Below are positions 45,901 through 56,934 of a stretch of DNA of 64,000 bases, in pieces (the stretch's first letter is position 1; every line of letters begins with the position of its first letter). The notes under the pieces were generated by a model. That model saw only the letters and a program-made list of their open reading frames with translations, searched no databases and was not told the DNA's origin. The stretch is from Beroe forskalii (taxonomy: Eukaryota > Ctenophora > Nuda > Beroida > Beroidae). The DNA lies in NCBI GenBank assembly GCA_011033025.1, contig WFMF01000104.1:124001-188000 (forward strand), read 5' to 3'. The translations under genes and the position numbers were made by a program.

Positions 45901-48900
45901 TAGAGGTGAATAAGATGAACGTACGGTCGGAGTACATAGCTTGATGGAGATAAGTGCACGGGCCGTATGAGCAATGAACTTGTACTGCAACGAATGAAGG
46001 ATTCTCATTATTTGTGCGATGCCGCTAACCTGCGGGGCAAATGCGTCGCGCGCGGTAATCGCATTTCAAACAAATGTCAGATTGTTTTTAATGGATCAGA
46101 ATTTGCACATTCGGGCCCAAGTAAAGTGATGCAATCATAACGTTGTTTTAAGAACGTTATGGGTCAAAAAAGTGTTACCATGCATGGTTTCAAAAGTTCA
46201 AAGCACCTTTGCTCCTTTACTCTTTTATGGAGCTTGTGTGACTGCATTAGCTCTAACGTTTATGGGTCTTCATTGGTCGAAAGTAACAGCTTTAGTAGTT
46301 TGCCGTAGGCTGTAGCCCCAGTTTGGAGGATTTTCTTTACAAGAATAAACAAATTCTTATGTTTTTACTACCTATTTCCCTATTTCTCTTGTAGATTAAA
46401 ACCACCATATATTACCCGGCCACTGAGGATCTTTCTTTCTTTTGCACTTTCAACTTTCTTTACAATCTGATGCCTCTGCCCTATGATTTATGAAGATACA
46501 TATCAGTAACGAGCTTGAACTTGGCCGTCGGGCTCGTTCTTCGTAGCTCAAGCTGCCACAAGTCATTAATACATGTCATGTTCCTGATTTACGATTTTAA
46601 GTCGAACTCAGTGTTCAATCCATGTTAATAGTGATATAATAGTGCTGTTATTTCTCCAAACCCCGCTCTTGCATTGGATAGTCATTTTTGCCACAAGAAC
46701 TTTCTGTTCGTTTTAAAATTCTTTGAAGATTTATACTCAAACTTTCAACATTTCCTTTCTAGAAGAGCAAATTTCTCAAAAAAGCTCCCGAGAATGAATA
46801 GGTATTAGTTTAAATGGATATATCGCAGTGAAGTAATTGCCCAGAATAGAAAATCTGCCCCAAAATTCGCTCTCCAGGTATTATAAATTGATACACGTAT
46901 GGATTGGGGATGCTATATTTGAGCGGGGCCGTGGAGTGTGGACACTAGACATATCCATGAGGAATTCAAATTCTTACTTGCACACAAGAAGTGAAATAGC
47001 CCATGTCAGTGTCAACTCTGCAACATGCTGGAGGATGGAAGTCAAGCTACTAATACAGCACTACAGTTATACAAACTTTTACCATGGGCTTTCCTTGAAT
47101 TCACAGTTTATCGTGTTGATTCGGGTTGTTTGGGGTTGATTTGCTTTTTCTGTGTTGATTCCGCTTGTTTCGGGTTGATTTGCCTTGTTTCGGGTTGTTG
47201 TGGGTTGATTCAACGTGTTTCGCCGAAACAAGGCGAAATTTCGGGTTGATTCGCTTGTTTCGCCTTGTTTCGCCTTGTTTCGGCTTGTTTCGGCGAAACA
47301 AGTTGAATCAACCCACAACAACCCGAAACAAGGCAAATCAACCCGAAACAAGCGAATCAACCCGAAACAAGCGAATCAACCCGAAACAACCCGAATCAAC
47401 CCGAATCGACATGAACTACAAGCAGTTTTGCATTTTCCGTTTGTTTCGGGTTGATTCGCCTTGTTTCGGGTTGGTTCGCTTGTTTCGCCTTGTTTCGCCT
47501 TGTTTCGCTTGATATGGCAAAACACGAAACAACCCGAAACAACCCGAATCAAGCCAAAATTTTACTAAAAACTGGAACAACCCGAAACAACCCGAAACAA
47601 GCTGAAACAAGCCGAAACAAGCCGAAACAAGTGGAAAATGCAAAAACTGCTTGTTTCGGGTTGTTTCGGGTTGATCGCTTGTTTCGGGCTATTTCGCTTT
47701 GTTTCGGGCTGTTTCGGGTTGTTTCGGCTCGTTTCGCCTTGTTTCGGCTTGTTTCGGAAGGTTTTTGGGTTGGTTCGGGGTGGTTTCGGGTCGTTCCGCT
47801 TGTTTCGGCTTGTTTCGGGGTGGTTTCGCTAGTTCCTGCTTTTAGTATCTACGATTATTGATATTCTCACATACATAAGTCACAAAAACAGGGCGATTTT
47901 CGATTAGTTCCATACTTTTTATCAATTGTCCCACATTACCCCACCAATCCAATAATCAAGATTAAATTCCTGTTCCACTTTCCCCACTCACCTGTAAAGT
48001 CTTGTTGGCAATAGAATTCCATCTAAATTATAACAAATAAATGTCTAGATCATTATAAAAATCAATTGTTATTGCTGTACCACTTTACCCCCACAATGGG
48101 TAAAATATATAAAAATATGACTGTCCCACTTTACCCAGTGGCTTTTATTGCATGAAATACTGTTGGGGTGTTGCTTTGGAAAATTTTCGAAAATTTGTCC
48201 CTTTACCCCACATCGGTCGTATGCATCATATTGACAGTGTTCCTCTTTACCCAAAGTGTAGTCTTCACCATAGCTTTGCATAGGTGAAGGTTTTTTGAAA
48301 TTTCGTTAAGTGTCCCACTTTCCCCCCAGGTGTTCCATTTCACCCCAATTTGTCCCTCTTTACCTCCTGTCCCACTCCACCCCGTTTTACCCTACTGAAC
48401 CTTGCTGATCCCTACTGACCCCCTGCTGACCCCTGCAGCTGATCCCCTACTGAACCCCTTACTGAACCCTGATGATCCCCTACTGACCCCCTGGTGAACT
48501 CCTACTGACCCCCTGGTGAGTCCCTACTAACCCCCTGCTGAGTCCCTACTAACCCCCTGCTGAGTCCCTACTGACCCCCTACTGACCCCCTGGTGACCCC
48601 CTGGTGAACCCCTACTAACCCCCTGCTGACCCCCTATAATCCCTGCTGACCCCCTGCTGAGTCCCTATTGACCCCCTGCTGAGTCCCTATAATCCCTGCT
48701 GACCCCCTTCTGACCAATGTTACTGCTCAATTTTTGTTTAAAATCCTTCAATTTTATAACTTTTTATCCTGCGTCAGGGTGGTTTATGTAGTTTTATCAA
48801 CTGTGAGAAGAAGCAAGGTAAAGCCCCAAAGTACACTGGAGATTTGATACATAGGATATGGGGCGTGGATTGGAGTAAAGTCTCCGCTAACTTCAATGGT

Positions 48901-51510
48901 ATGCGTCTTTGGAGATTAACATAGTACTGTCTATCACTCAAATAAAACCACATGAGTGTCTTCCAAATACAAACATACAATATACTAATATACATATTAT
49001 ATTCAATGTAACCGATGTAATCAAAGCCAATGACCCCACCACAGCCATGATACCAGCCAGTCTTCCTTTTACTTATAGCTTTATTGGGTATACTTCCCCA
49101 TTTAGTCGAAGTATACCGGGCTTTTATCTTATTTTGTAAGTTTATAATATAATTGTAAGTCACTACCTTCCCCCTAGATAGTATTGTGTTGAGTGCCGTG
49201 CAAAGTGGGCTGGTTTCAGAGCTAGGTACTGAGGTTATGCAGAAATACTACTCTATCCTTCTGGACAAAGAGGTATAGGATTCAGCTTGTAAAGCAACAT
49301 CCCCAAGATTAACATTTCCATGCAGCCATCTAAATAATATTCTATAAAGCTTATTGTAACGAAGGATCTAACTGTATTCCTACCTAAATGTAGTCATATC
49401 CAGTTCTATCCCATCTCCATGGGTCTTAAGTGTCGAGATTATCAATTAACACTGATTTATTATTTTTCCAAACATTTGCTCCTCTATAAACTCAGCAATA
49501 AAAATTTACTTTTTAGACACGAGACTCGAAACACCCTGTATCATTAACGGTTGTATTTTCAAAATTATGTTGAAGCTTTTGAATCCTAACCATTTTCCCT
49601 ACCCCTGGCTTTTTTGTTGACGATATCAAAATTTTATTTGGTAGCGCGTACTTTTTCGCGTAATAAACAACCCTTGATCAGACCTGGTATTGACATTTAT
49701 TAATTTATTGTCACGTATTTTTGGGAAAAACGCGTATTTTTCTCCAGGAGCCAATACGTCTACTTTTGCACGATTTTTGCACGTATTTAAGGGGGGGTCA
49801 ACCCAACTTTTTGGCTGGGCCCAAAAATGGGCCCAAAATGGGCATATTTTTTTCAAAAGCGACTTGGGCGGGATTTAAGGTGCAATCGATAGATAATGGT
49901 CCCCTGAGTTACCATAAAAAATAAGTCAATATCTCAAAAATTGGCCGAGTTATGACCGAAAAACGTATGCCCATATATGGGCATACGCGCGTTGTGCAAG
50001 CCTATTTTGGCCCATAACTTGGTCAAATATCAATATTTTTGAATGAAACCAACTTTATTCGATAAATAGCGTTAAGTTAAGTATTCTCTGCAAGTATGGG
50101 GTTGGTAGCTGTTAAAATGGCGATTTGAGGTCCAAAAACTCTAAAAAACCACAAAATCACATTTTCTCGGTTTGCGGTTTTGCGATAATCGACTTTTTTT
50201 TCAAAATTTTTTTGGTCCTCGGACCAAAAATCCCCGGGGATTTTTGGTCCGAGGACCAAAACATTTTTTGGGGACCTAAATCAAAATTCCGCTGTATCGC
50301 TGTCTTGCTCCTTTTTTAAGCACCGGGCGTTACCTTTAATTTTAAGCCCTGGCCAGGACTATAGATCCGGTGTCTTTTTGTACAGAATACATATGATGCC
50401 ACCAAAATTCCGCTAGGGTGGTGTAGGACGTCGGCGCGGGTGATTAGCCTTAAGCCTCCAACCCGCGCCGGGGTTCTGCCCCCCCCTTCGCGGAACTTTG
50501 GCCGCAATGAGGAAAAAAAATCCGCTCTATAACATAAGTGCGAAATTTATTTTTGAAGCGATTCTGAAAATTTCATGTAAAAATATTGAAAAATGGCGGA
50601 GATTTAAAAAAATGTAAAGTCGATCATCGCAAAACCGCAAACCAAGATAATGGCAATTTTGTGGTTTTTTAGAGGTTTTTCGGGCCTCAAATCGCCATTT
50701 TAGCAGCAATCAACCCCAAACTTACAGAGAATACGTAATCCAAGTTCCAACGCTATTTATCGAATAAAGTTGGTTATGGGCCAAAATAGGCTTGCACAAC
50801 GCGCATATGCCCATATATGGGCATACGTTTTTCGGCCATAACTCGGCCATTTTCTGAGATATCGACTTCAAATTTTTTTTATGGTAACTCAAGGGATCAT
50901 TATCTATCGATTGCACACCTCAAATCCCGCCAAGTCGCTTTTGAAAGACATGCCCATTTTGGGCCCATTTTTGGCCACGGCGCCACGGTGGCGCCGGTGG
51001 GTCTGGGGGTACCAAACCCAGCCAAAAAGTTGGCCCCAGGGATGATCCTTTTTGGTCAACCATTATATCAGAAACGTGTTTTCCAAAAAATTTGGGTTGA
51101 ACCTCCCCCCTTAACGACCCGGGCTTCATTGTCTAAATGTGTACTAAACAATGAAGCCCCTATAATGTGTACATCCCTCAGTGCAGTATAGAGACTGAGT
51201 TTCCCAACACGGACTGTGACAGTGCCATTCTGAAACACCAGATCCACTTGCTGCTGGACAAGGGGATGCCTTTTGTTACCACCACTCACCAGATTACTAC
51301 TGATTTCAAGTAGGTTATTATAACATTCATAATCATTGAAACATGGCTCATAAACATTGAAACATGGCTAATTTATTTCTACGTCAATAGTGTAGGGTAA
51401 GATAAGAAGATACTGCATTTTAACTGCATATATAATTACTGTGTAACACTTTCAAGCCATTTTATGCCCGGCCCCGTTTATAATACTTATCTAATTTTTA
51501 CAGGTTTTAA
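42926..51510 (+). CDS. Unrecognised gene, four 3' exons across repeat-filled introns
   Basis: Exons 42926-43152, 49178-49272, 51182-51309 and 51504-51510 join in phase with AG acceptors and donors GTAAGT, GTATAG and GTAGGT; the stop is TAA (51508-51510). The product reads ERRDTLKKDRRVSEDSRSS, a basic Ser/Arg/Gly-rich stretch, then NPSDIETDLMRLSRALNS, SAVQSGLVSELGTEVMQKYY, ILLDKE, CSIETEFPNTDCDSAILK and HQIHLLLDKGMPFVTTTHQ, ending ITTDFKF. The C-terminal part looks like a conserved helical region, but I cannot name it. Upstream exons are uncertain: the exons at 32059-33389 are the obvious candidates, though the phase fits only with an alternative acceptor at 42948. Intron 1 holds a 5.1-kb fold-back element and intron 2 a 1.3-kb palindrome. 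Confidence 0.55.
44105..44870. repeat. 10-11-bp CGAAACAAGC / CTTGTTTCGG array, left
   Basis: Runs of CGAAACAACC, CGAAACAAGC and CGAATCAACC switch strand several times (for example at about 44310 and 44610), forming local palindromes. Long open frames in all phases (NKPKQAETSR- and LFRLVSACFG-type) are by-products. Confidence 0.93.
44871..47109. other. Core of the 5.1-kb element
   Basis: About 2.2 kb of ordinary-looking AT-rich sequence without repeats found elsewhere in the window. No transposase motif, tRNA or splice-consistent exon was recognised. It may be captured host DNA. Confidence 0.4.
47110..47865. repeat. 10-11-bp CTTGTTTCGG array, right
   Basis: Mirror of the left array. The end TTTCGCTAGTTCCTGCTTTT, then AGTATCTACG, is the inverse of 44093-44120, so the arms are homologous. 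Confidence 0.93.
48395..48720 (+). repeat. ~16-bp minisatellite (CCCTACTGACCCCCTG)n
   Basis: About 20 units with variants CCCTGCTGAGTCCCTACT and CCTGGTGAACCCCTACT. It starts directly at the right end of the 5.1-kb element. Confidence 0.88.
48721..49177. other. Intron sequence
   Basis: No repeat or gene recognised. Ends with the pyrimidine-rich CCTTCCCCCTAG acceptor of the exon at 49178. Confidence 0.4.
49787..51114. mobile_element. 1.33-kb near-palindromic element at TTAA, CCCCGGGG centre
   Basis: Begins TTAAGGGGGGGTCAACCC and ends GGGTTGAACCTCCCCCCTTA plus A; the TTAA boxes are 49787-49790 and 51111-51114. Arms of 450-600 bases pair, including CCCATATATGGGCATACG and CAACGCGC, CCATAACT/AGTTATGG words and CAGAATCGCTTC-type segments. 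They meet at GGTCCTCGGACCAAAAATCC, CCGGGG (centre 50235/50236). Extra non-palindromic DNA (about 50320-50520, and a GGCGCCACGGTGGCGCC hairpin near 50980) breaks the right arm. TTAA duplication is typical of piggyBac and Kolobok superfamilies; which of the two is unknown. It lies in an intron, about 70 bases before an exon. Confidence 0.85.
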
Positions 51511-52885
51511 AGTGTCATTAGTGGAATTGTGAACATCAGAACTCAGAGACGGAGTAATCAATCTCCACAGTAATAATGAGCAGACATCCAACTACCCGGG
51601 ACTCGGATGGAAGTATTATGAACGGATGAACTATCAGATTGAACTGACTGATTGAATAATTGAGTTATTAAACGACTAATGCAATTGTTTCGTAATTACT
51701 AATCATTTTCTGTAAAATACGCAAATGTTTAATAGTTTAATTAACATGATATCCGAATAGGTTTCAATAGATACAATGTAAAATATTTTGTTACATTATC
51801 ATTCTAAAATCAGGAGCGGCATTTGTTCGCTTTAAACCATTTTGATAAATAGTTTGTTGCTAAATTAGGTAGAGCACTTATTGGTTACTTTCGAGAGGGT
51901 CAGTAATGCTGATTTGACAATTGGACGGATCAATTTTAATAAGATAAGTAATACGTTGTGACTACACACTATGGAGGATTGGATTTGGGAATATTCCCCG
52001 AGGCGAATCCGAGTGGAATATGGAAAATCGACACCGATAGTGTGTAGTAACAATATTATTTAACTTAGGGGGCAAGTTAAAACGTTCAATGATACGATAG
52101 AGTTTAAAAATCAGGAGCTTTCGAAAATCATGTGATTTAACGATCCGAGCAAAAGTTACGAGGCCGCTCCATAAACTGGATTCAAAACTTGAATCAAACA
52201 ATTTTGTAATGAATTTTTGGCACTTGACAATCAAGGATTTTGCTCTGATGGTCCGAAAATTAACATAAAGATGACTGAATTGACTAGTGCAGATGTGCCA
52301 CATGAGGTACTGTGACTAAATTTAAAAATAAAATACAGCCAGCCAGGCAAACCAACCTCGCACCTATAGTCCGCATATGGGCCGACAGACATCCCCTGTC
52401 TGTAACTTGGACAATGACCTTTCCAGATCCAAACTCCAGCTGCAATACCGAATTGCCTTCTGCCCTTCAAGTGAGCATTCAATGCAATCAGCTTACATTA
52501 TGACATTGGAAGAATCACATTAGTTCCGGAAATTTAGGAAATGTACTCTGCACTGGCCATGGATGATGGGCCGTGAGTTAAATAATATGGATGATTTATT
52601 CTAACGTTTTATTTTTGATTTCATTGATTAACTTATTAAGTTTGTTTTTATATTATATAAGAATTGATATTGCAATGATTGATTTACAGTTCTTTTTGAT
52701 TCTTATTAAGCTCTGGTAGCTTAATTCATTATTTTGATTTCCTATTATATTTTATAAAACTCAATGGTTTGTAATTCTTTGTTATTAATGTTTCCTATTA
52801 AGCTATTACCCGTTTGTGTAGTGGCTTAGTGGTTTAAAATTGGAATTTTACTGTTTCAACTTTTCAATGGTCGCACGAGCTTATG
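51511..52885. other. Spacer after the unrecognised gene
   Basis: Likely 3' UTR then AT-rich spacer. Minus-strand open frames near 51962-52482 have no splice-supported structure. No gene called. Confidence 0.35.
51958..52050. repeat. ~93-bp hairpin with GACTACACACTAT arms
   Basis: GTGACTACACACTAT and ATAGTGTGTAGTAAC form the stem. The interior pairs further around TTCCCCGAGGCGAATCCGAG. It resembles the hairpin at 7472 in design (an AT stem with a GC, CGAG-containing tip) but not in sequence. Confidence 0.65.
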
Positions 52886-52940
52886 TCGCCGACACACCTA
52901 CGACACACCTACGACACACCTACGACACACCTGCAACACA
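52886..52940 (+). repeat. Short 12-bp repeat (CCTACGACACA)n
   Basis: Four to five units of ACACACCTACG with a variant CACCTGCAACACAG at the end. Confidence 0.8.
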
Positions 52941-53104
52941 GCTGAAGCATAAGTTCTATTGTTATTTGAGGATCCTATAGTGATAATACCATACTACTAC
53001 TTGAGTACTGTTACAGTGTTACTTTCATCCCCCGTGATTTAATTGTGCTAACTTCCCATCCAGAATGTTAAGCTAGATTTTATTTGTTTTCTGTTTAAAC
53101 CCCC

Positions 53105-53525
53105 CTCGGTGTCACCTCAGGTGCCCTTGGTGTGCCCTTGGTGTACCCTCAGTGTACCCTCAGTGTACCTTGGTGTACCCTCGGTGTACCTTCAGTGTGC
53201 CCTTAGTGTGCCCTTGGTGTACCCTCAGTGTACCCTCAGTGTGCCCTTAGTGTACCCTCAGTGTGCCCTTGGTGTACCCTCAGTGTGCCCTTGGTGTACC
53301 CTCAGAGTGCCCTTGGTGTACCCTCAGTATGCCCTCGGTGTACCCTCAGTGTGCCCTTGGTGTACCCTCAGTGTGCCTTTGGTGTACCCTCAGTGTACCC
53401 TTGGTGTACCCTTGGTGTACCCTTAGTGTACCCTTGGTGTACCCTCAGTGTGCCCTTGGTGTACCCTCAGTGTGCCCTTGGTGTACCCTTAGTGTACCCT
53501 TGGTGTACCCTCAGTGTGCCCTTGG
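53105..53525 (+). repeat. 11-bp minisatellite, 22-bp dimer (CCCTTGGTGTA/CCCTCAGTGTG), left part
   Basis: Since 11 is not a multiple of three, every frame stays open over 33 bases. This gives overlapping VPLVYPQCALG-type frames in all three phases, none taken as a gene. The array is interrupted by a MITE at 53526. Confidence 0.95.
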
Positions 53526-54084
53526 CCAAGTGGAATAATATGGGGAATTAAGGAATTAAATTCCCAGTCAAATTTCCAAATAAGAAATCGAAAAAAAGCT
53601 TAAATTCGAACGAAAGAAGCTTTTCTGGACACATTCTGTAATTAATGAACTCAAAATCATGAAATTCATAGAGCTGAATACCATAATCGACCATTCCCGG
53701 TGCCTAATCCGAATCCAGCAGCTGCATTCCCACCGCATTCCCAAACCAGCCATCACATTCCCAAACCAGCCACTGCATTCCCAAACCAGCCACCGCATTC
53801 CTAAACCAGCCGCGGTATTTCCTTGTGTTTGACTTTGGTCAAACTTTTTTAATGAAAACTATCTAAATAGCCATCATAAAAATCTTGAAATAATTACCAT
53901 ATTTAATGAAAAAAATTTTTGCACGTTTCTATTGTTTCTCTAGCTAGCAATCGAACTTATTTTTTAAATTTCGGTCATTTTAGTGAAAACATGTCAAAAC
54001 CAGCTGGTCTTTACCCCAAGCCGAAAAAGCCTCTTTACTCTTAGTTACAGATTCCCAGCCACTTTTTAAAATTATTCCACTGGG
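53526..54084. mobile_element. hAT-like MITE with 8-bp duplication GCCCTTGG
   Basis: Termini CCAAGTGGAATAAT and, inverted, ATTATTCCACTGGG differ at one position. The flanking 8-mers 53518-53525 and 54085-54092 are both GCCCTTGG. Removing the element restores a continuous 11-bp array, confirming the insertion. An 8-bp duplication and a CAGTGG-like end suggest hAT. Inside is a short ATTCCCAAACCAGCCAC repeat near 53720-53810. Confidence 0.85.
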
Positions 54085-54660
54085 GCCCTTGGTGTACCCT
54101 TAGTGTACCCTTGGTGTACCCTCAGTGTGCCCTTGGTGTACCCTTAGTGTACCCTTGGTGTACCCTCAGTGTGCCCTTGGTGTACCCTCAGTGTGCCCTT
54201 GGTGTACCCTCAGTGTGCCCTTGGTGTACCCTCAGTGTGCCCTTGGTGTACCCTCAGTGTGCCCTCGGTGTACCCTCAGTGTACCCTTGGTGTACCCTCA
54301 GTGTGCCCTTGGTGTACCCTCAGTGTGCCCTTGGTGTACCCTCAGTGTGCCCTTGGTGTACCCTCAGTGTGCCCTTGGTGTACCTTCAGTGTGCCCTTGG
54401 TGTACCCTCAGTGTGCCCTTGGTGTACCCTTGGTGTACCCTTAGTGTACCCTTGGTGTACCCTTAGTGTGCCCTTGGTGTACCCTTAGTATATCCTTGGT
54501 GTACCCTTAGTGTACCCTTGGTGTACCCTCAGTGTGCCCTTGGTGTACCCTTAGTGTACCCTTGGTGTACCCTCAGTGTGCCCTCGCTGTACCCTCAGTG
54601 TACCCTTGGTGTACCCTCAGTGTGCCCTCGCTGTACCCTCAGTGTGCCCTTGGTGTGCCT
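54085..54660 (+). repeat. 11-bp minisatellite, right part
   Basis: Continuation of 53105-53525, with runs of alternating CCCTTGGTGTA and CCCTCAGTGTG or CCCTTAGTGTA. Confidence 0.95.
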
Positions 54661-54863
54661 CCAGTAGTCAGTGTGCACTGTGTAAGTGTGTATCAGTGTT
54701 TTACCGAGTTACCAATTAAAATGTAAGTATGTTACCAATTAAAATGTAAGTATGTAGGTAAGTATTTACTATACAATTATACAATCTAATTTCTAATGCT
54801 CAGACCGTAGCTCTACGTACACTCACCCTAGCTCTGCACTAGGTATAGCGAGAAGATGTGCCC
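54661..54863. promoter_or_regulatory. 5' flank of the TAF1B-like gene, with a possible uORF
   Basis: A three-codon upstream frame, ATG TGC CCA TGA (54856-54867), overlaps the main start as ATGA, which could lower initiation. Upstream are two copies of ACCAATTAAAATGTAAGTAT (about 54711 and 54732). No TATA box was identified. Confidence 0.4.
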
Positions 54864-56690
54864 ATGAGGTGTGATGAGTGTGGGGTGGAGGATGACTTTG
54901 AGTACGGTGATGGGACAGGCTACTGCCGGGTTTGTGGGACACAGTCACAGGATATCAGGGAAGAGGTTGTGGACTTCAACGAGACGCTCTTCAGTACTGC
55001 CAACAAATCCATCAGGTTCTGAGCCAACTTTTGATAGAATATTATGATGATGAGCTGGTTTCTCGATATTGATAAATTGATTAAGTTATATCTTATATTA
55101 TTGCTTGGGCGGGGACGGGGGTGGGGGGCTGCAACCCCAAAAAACCCTGGGTGGATAATGGATATAAAGATTGTTTAGTGAGTTCTTGCTTGGTCAGACT
55201 TGGTGTTGATACTTAGATAATAAATATTATGAAGTTATGGCTTCCTTTTCGACACTTAAATAAGTGATATGAATATTGAATATGTTGCGTGTCAGTTGTA
55301 TGTTCTAACCAATAAACTTCTCAGAATGTATGACTATGATGAATGATATATTCATTGAAATATCACAAGAACACGACGTTTTAATGGTTACAATTGAAGA
55401 TGTTCGTAACCACTCTACTCGTCCTATTTCTGCTTAAATACACTTAAATAAGTTCTAACCTTTTCCAGACGGGTTGCAAAAGGTCTAGACAGCTCGAGGA
55501 GTAAAGGACCAGATCAGATGTGGACTATACCCGAAGCAGTCCAAACCATCCTCCAACTCCACACAAATAGCCTGGTTACCAAACTCTGCCTACCCACCAC
55601 TTTTAAAACCCTTGTTGGCAACCTTTGGATACGTTTCCTTGCCAAGATTGGATCAGCTTCTGTGGCAGGAATTGAGCCTGTGCTTCTGACGGAGCCCTAC
55701 AAAGTTACCATATTTGATAACTTTTCCCTCATTTTCCTAGCTCTCCTCCTTATCGACTACCCTGTCCTCATCTCTGACATTGTCAACTGGATCACTGAAG
55801 GAACCCTCTGCTACTACAACTCTGCCCAGATGTTGCCTGGGTATTTCAAACCAAGACAGCTTGTGAACACTGCGATGGGTGTCAGGAATGTACCGTCCGT
55901 AGCATCTCTTTCAGAGAGAATTGCAATTGTCATGGAAATTCTTGATGACGTTCAGAAACCTAGCTTCAGTTACTCATCCCTGGACAGAATAGTTTCTCGT
56001 TTGTTGAAGTACTACGATGTCTCCTCTTCTGATGTCCATTTGTTATGTATGGGTTTGTTTGGGAGGTTTTACTTTTCAAAGGATTCCATCTTTGCCTCAG
56101 ATCTGAGTGTAGCCGCCACCTTTGTGACTTGCCTCCGACTATTCTTCCAGTTCGAGACAGAGGGCTGGGATAAAAGGTCATGGCTATCATGGTTTGAACC
56201 GTATCTCCAGAGACGCCATCAGAACAAGGTTGCTTTGTCCATGAACTCCTCTCTGATATCAGGCAACAACTCCATATCAGCCAAACACTTCCTAAACAAG
56301 CCAAAGGCAGAATACCTTGACCACGTAGGTACCATCACGAGTAGCCATGTTCGAGTCAAGAAAAACGAGGCAGCCGCCAGGGAACTCCAGCTTATGTTCC
56401 TGCCTTCTCTTGAGAAAGAAGAACAAATGAAACCCGTCATGGCTGATAGTAAACCAGAAAACTTCCGAGCAAAGAATGTCGTTAAACGTGGAAGGAAACG
56501 AAAAATAGGAACTGAGAAACAGGAACTTCTTTCACGTAAAATAATCATTTATCCTGTTGATAAACTGATAGATGACTCAATATTGCCTGTAGAGCTCAGT
56601 ATTTTGCTTGAGGATGTTGCTGCACATTTTCACGTTGATTCGTCTGCTGTGTTTTCTGAGTTGCAAAGAATTGCCAGACTTTGTGAGTAG
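54864..56690 (+). CDS. TAF1B: TAF1B / Rrn7-like RNA polymerase I initiation factor
   Basis: TFIIB-related subunit of the Pol I selectivity factor (SL1/core factor), acting at rDNA promoters in the nucleolus. Two exons, 54864-55015 and 55469-56690, join as ATCAG/gt and ag/ACGG in phase and give 457 residues. The N-terminus MRCDECGVEDD, then GYCRVCG, is a zinc ribbon with Cys 3, 6, 21 and 24. VDFNETLFST and the B-linker-like RRVAKGLDSSRSKGPDQ follow. The cyclin-fold region starts at MWTIPEAVQTILQLH and includes LLIDYPVLISDIVNWITEG and YYNSAQMLPGYF, as in TAF1B. A basic VVKRGRKRKIG lies near the C-terminus. It is somewhat shorter than the roughly 590-residue human protein. The start is the first in-frame ATG and places the ribbon at the very N-terminus; a further upstream exon is possible. 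Assigned by domain order and residue pattern, without a search. Confidence 0.85.
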
Positions 56691-56934
56691 CATCCTTCTT
56701 CAATCTTTCAATGTAAGTTATCAAACTTAGTCTGTAATCTTGTAATGAAATGTTTTATTTTTATTGAGTTATTTGATATTTAGGTACAGTTACTGATGTT
56801 AACTTTTTGACAATTGGTTGATGTTATTTGAGTTTTTATTATCTTATGATTGAATGAATCTATCTGTAACTTTGATTTTGATTGTTCACTCATTTACTGA
56901 TTCTGATACTAAATCTTTAAAGTTTATACTTCTA
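56691..56934. other. 3' flank of the TAF1B-like gene
   Basis: AT-rich sequence with no clear AATAAA. The Helitron-type terminus begins at 56935. Confidence 0.4.

Larger units (their letters stand above)
43258..48392. mobile_element. 5.1-kb fold-back element, TA duplication, multiple subterminal motifs
   Basis: The left end GGGTAAAGGGGTGAAGTGGG is matched at the right by the inverse of GGGTAAAACGGGGTGGAGTG. Both are flanked by TA (43256-43257 and 48393-48394). The motif GGGGTAAAGTGGGAC, with variants, occurs about four times on the plus strand within 43265-44006. It occurs about ten times on the minus strand within 47929-48383. Inverted arms continue into CGAAACAAGC arrays (44090-44870 against 47110-47865). 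The 44900-47100 core has no recognisable gene. It lies in an intron of the gene above. Confidence 0.75.

Noticed and set aside
44105-47865. NKPKQAETSR-rich and LFRLVSACFG-rich proteins on both strands
   Set aside because: Simple CGAAACAAGC arrays that switch strand. Open frames occur in every phase.
43258-48392. Retroelement or large coding transposon
   Set aside because: No reverse transcriptase, integrase or transposase motif and no long terminal direct repeats. The ends are inverted and the core is non-coding.
51962-52482. Minus-strand two-exon gene
   Set aside because: Frames near 51962-52303 and 52231-52482 could not be joined with consistent phase, and part falls on the 51958-52050 hairpin.
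53105-54660. Overlapping VPLVYPQCALGVPS proteins
   Set aside because: The 11-bp unit opens all three frames simultaneously, which is a by-product of the array rather than coding selection.
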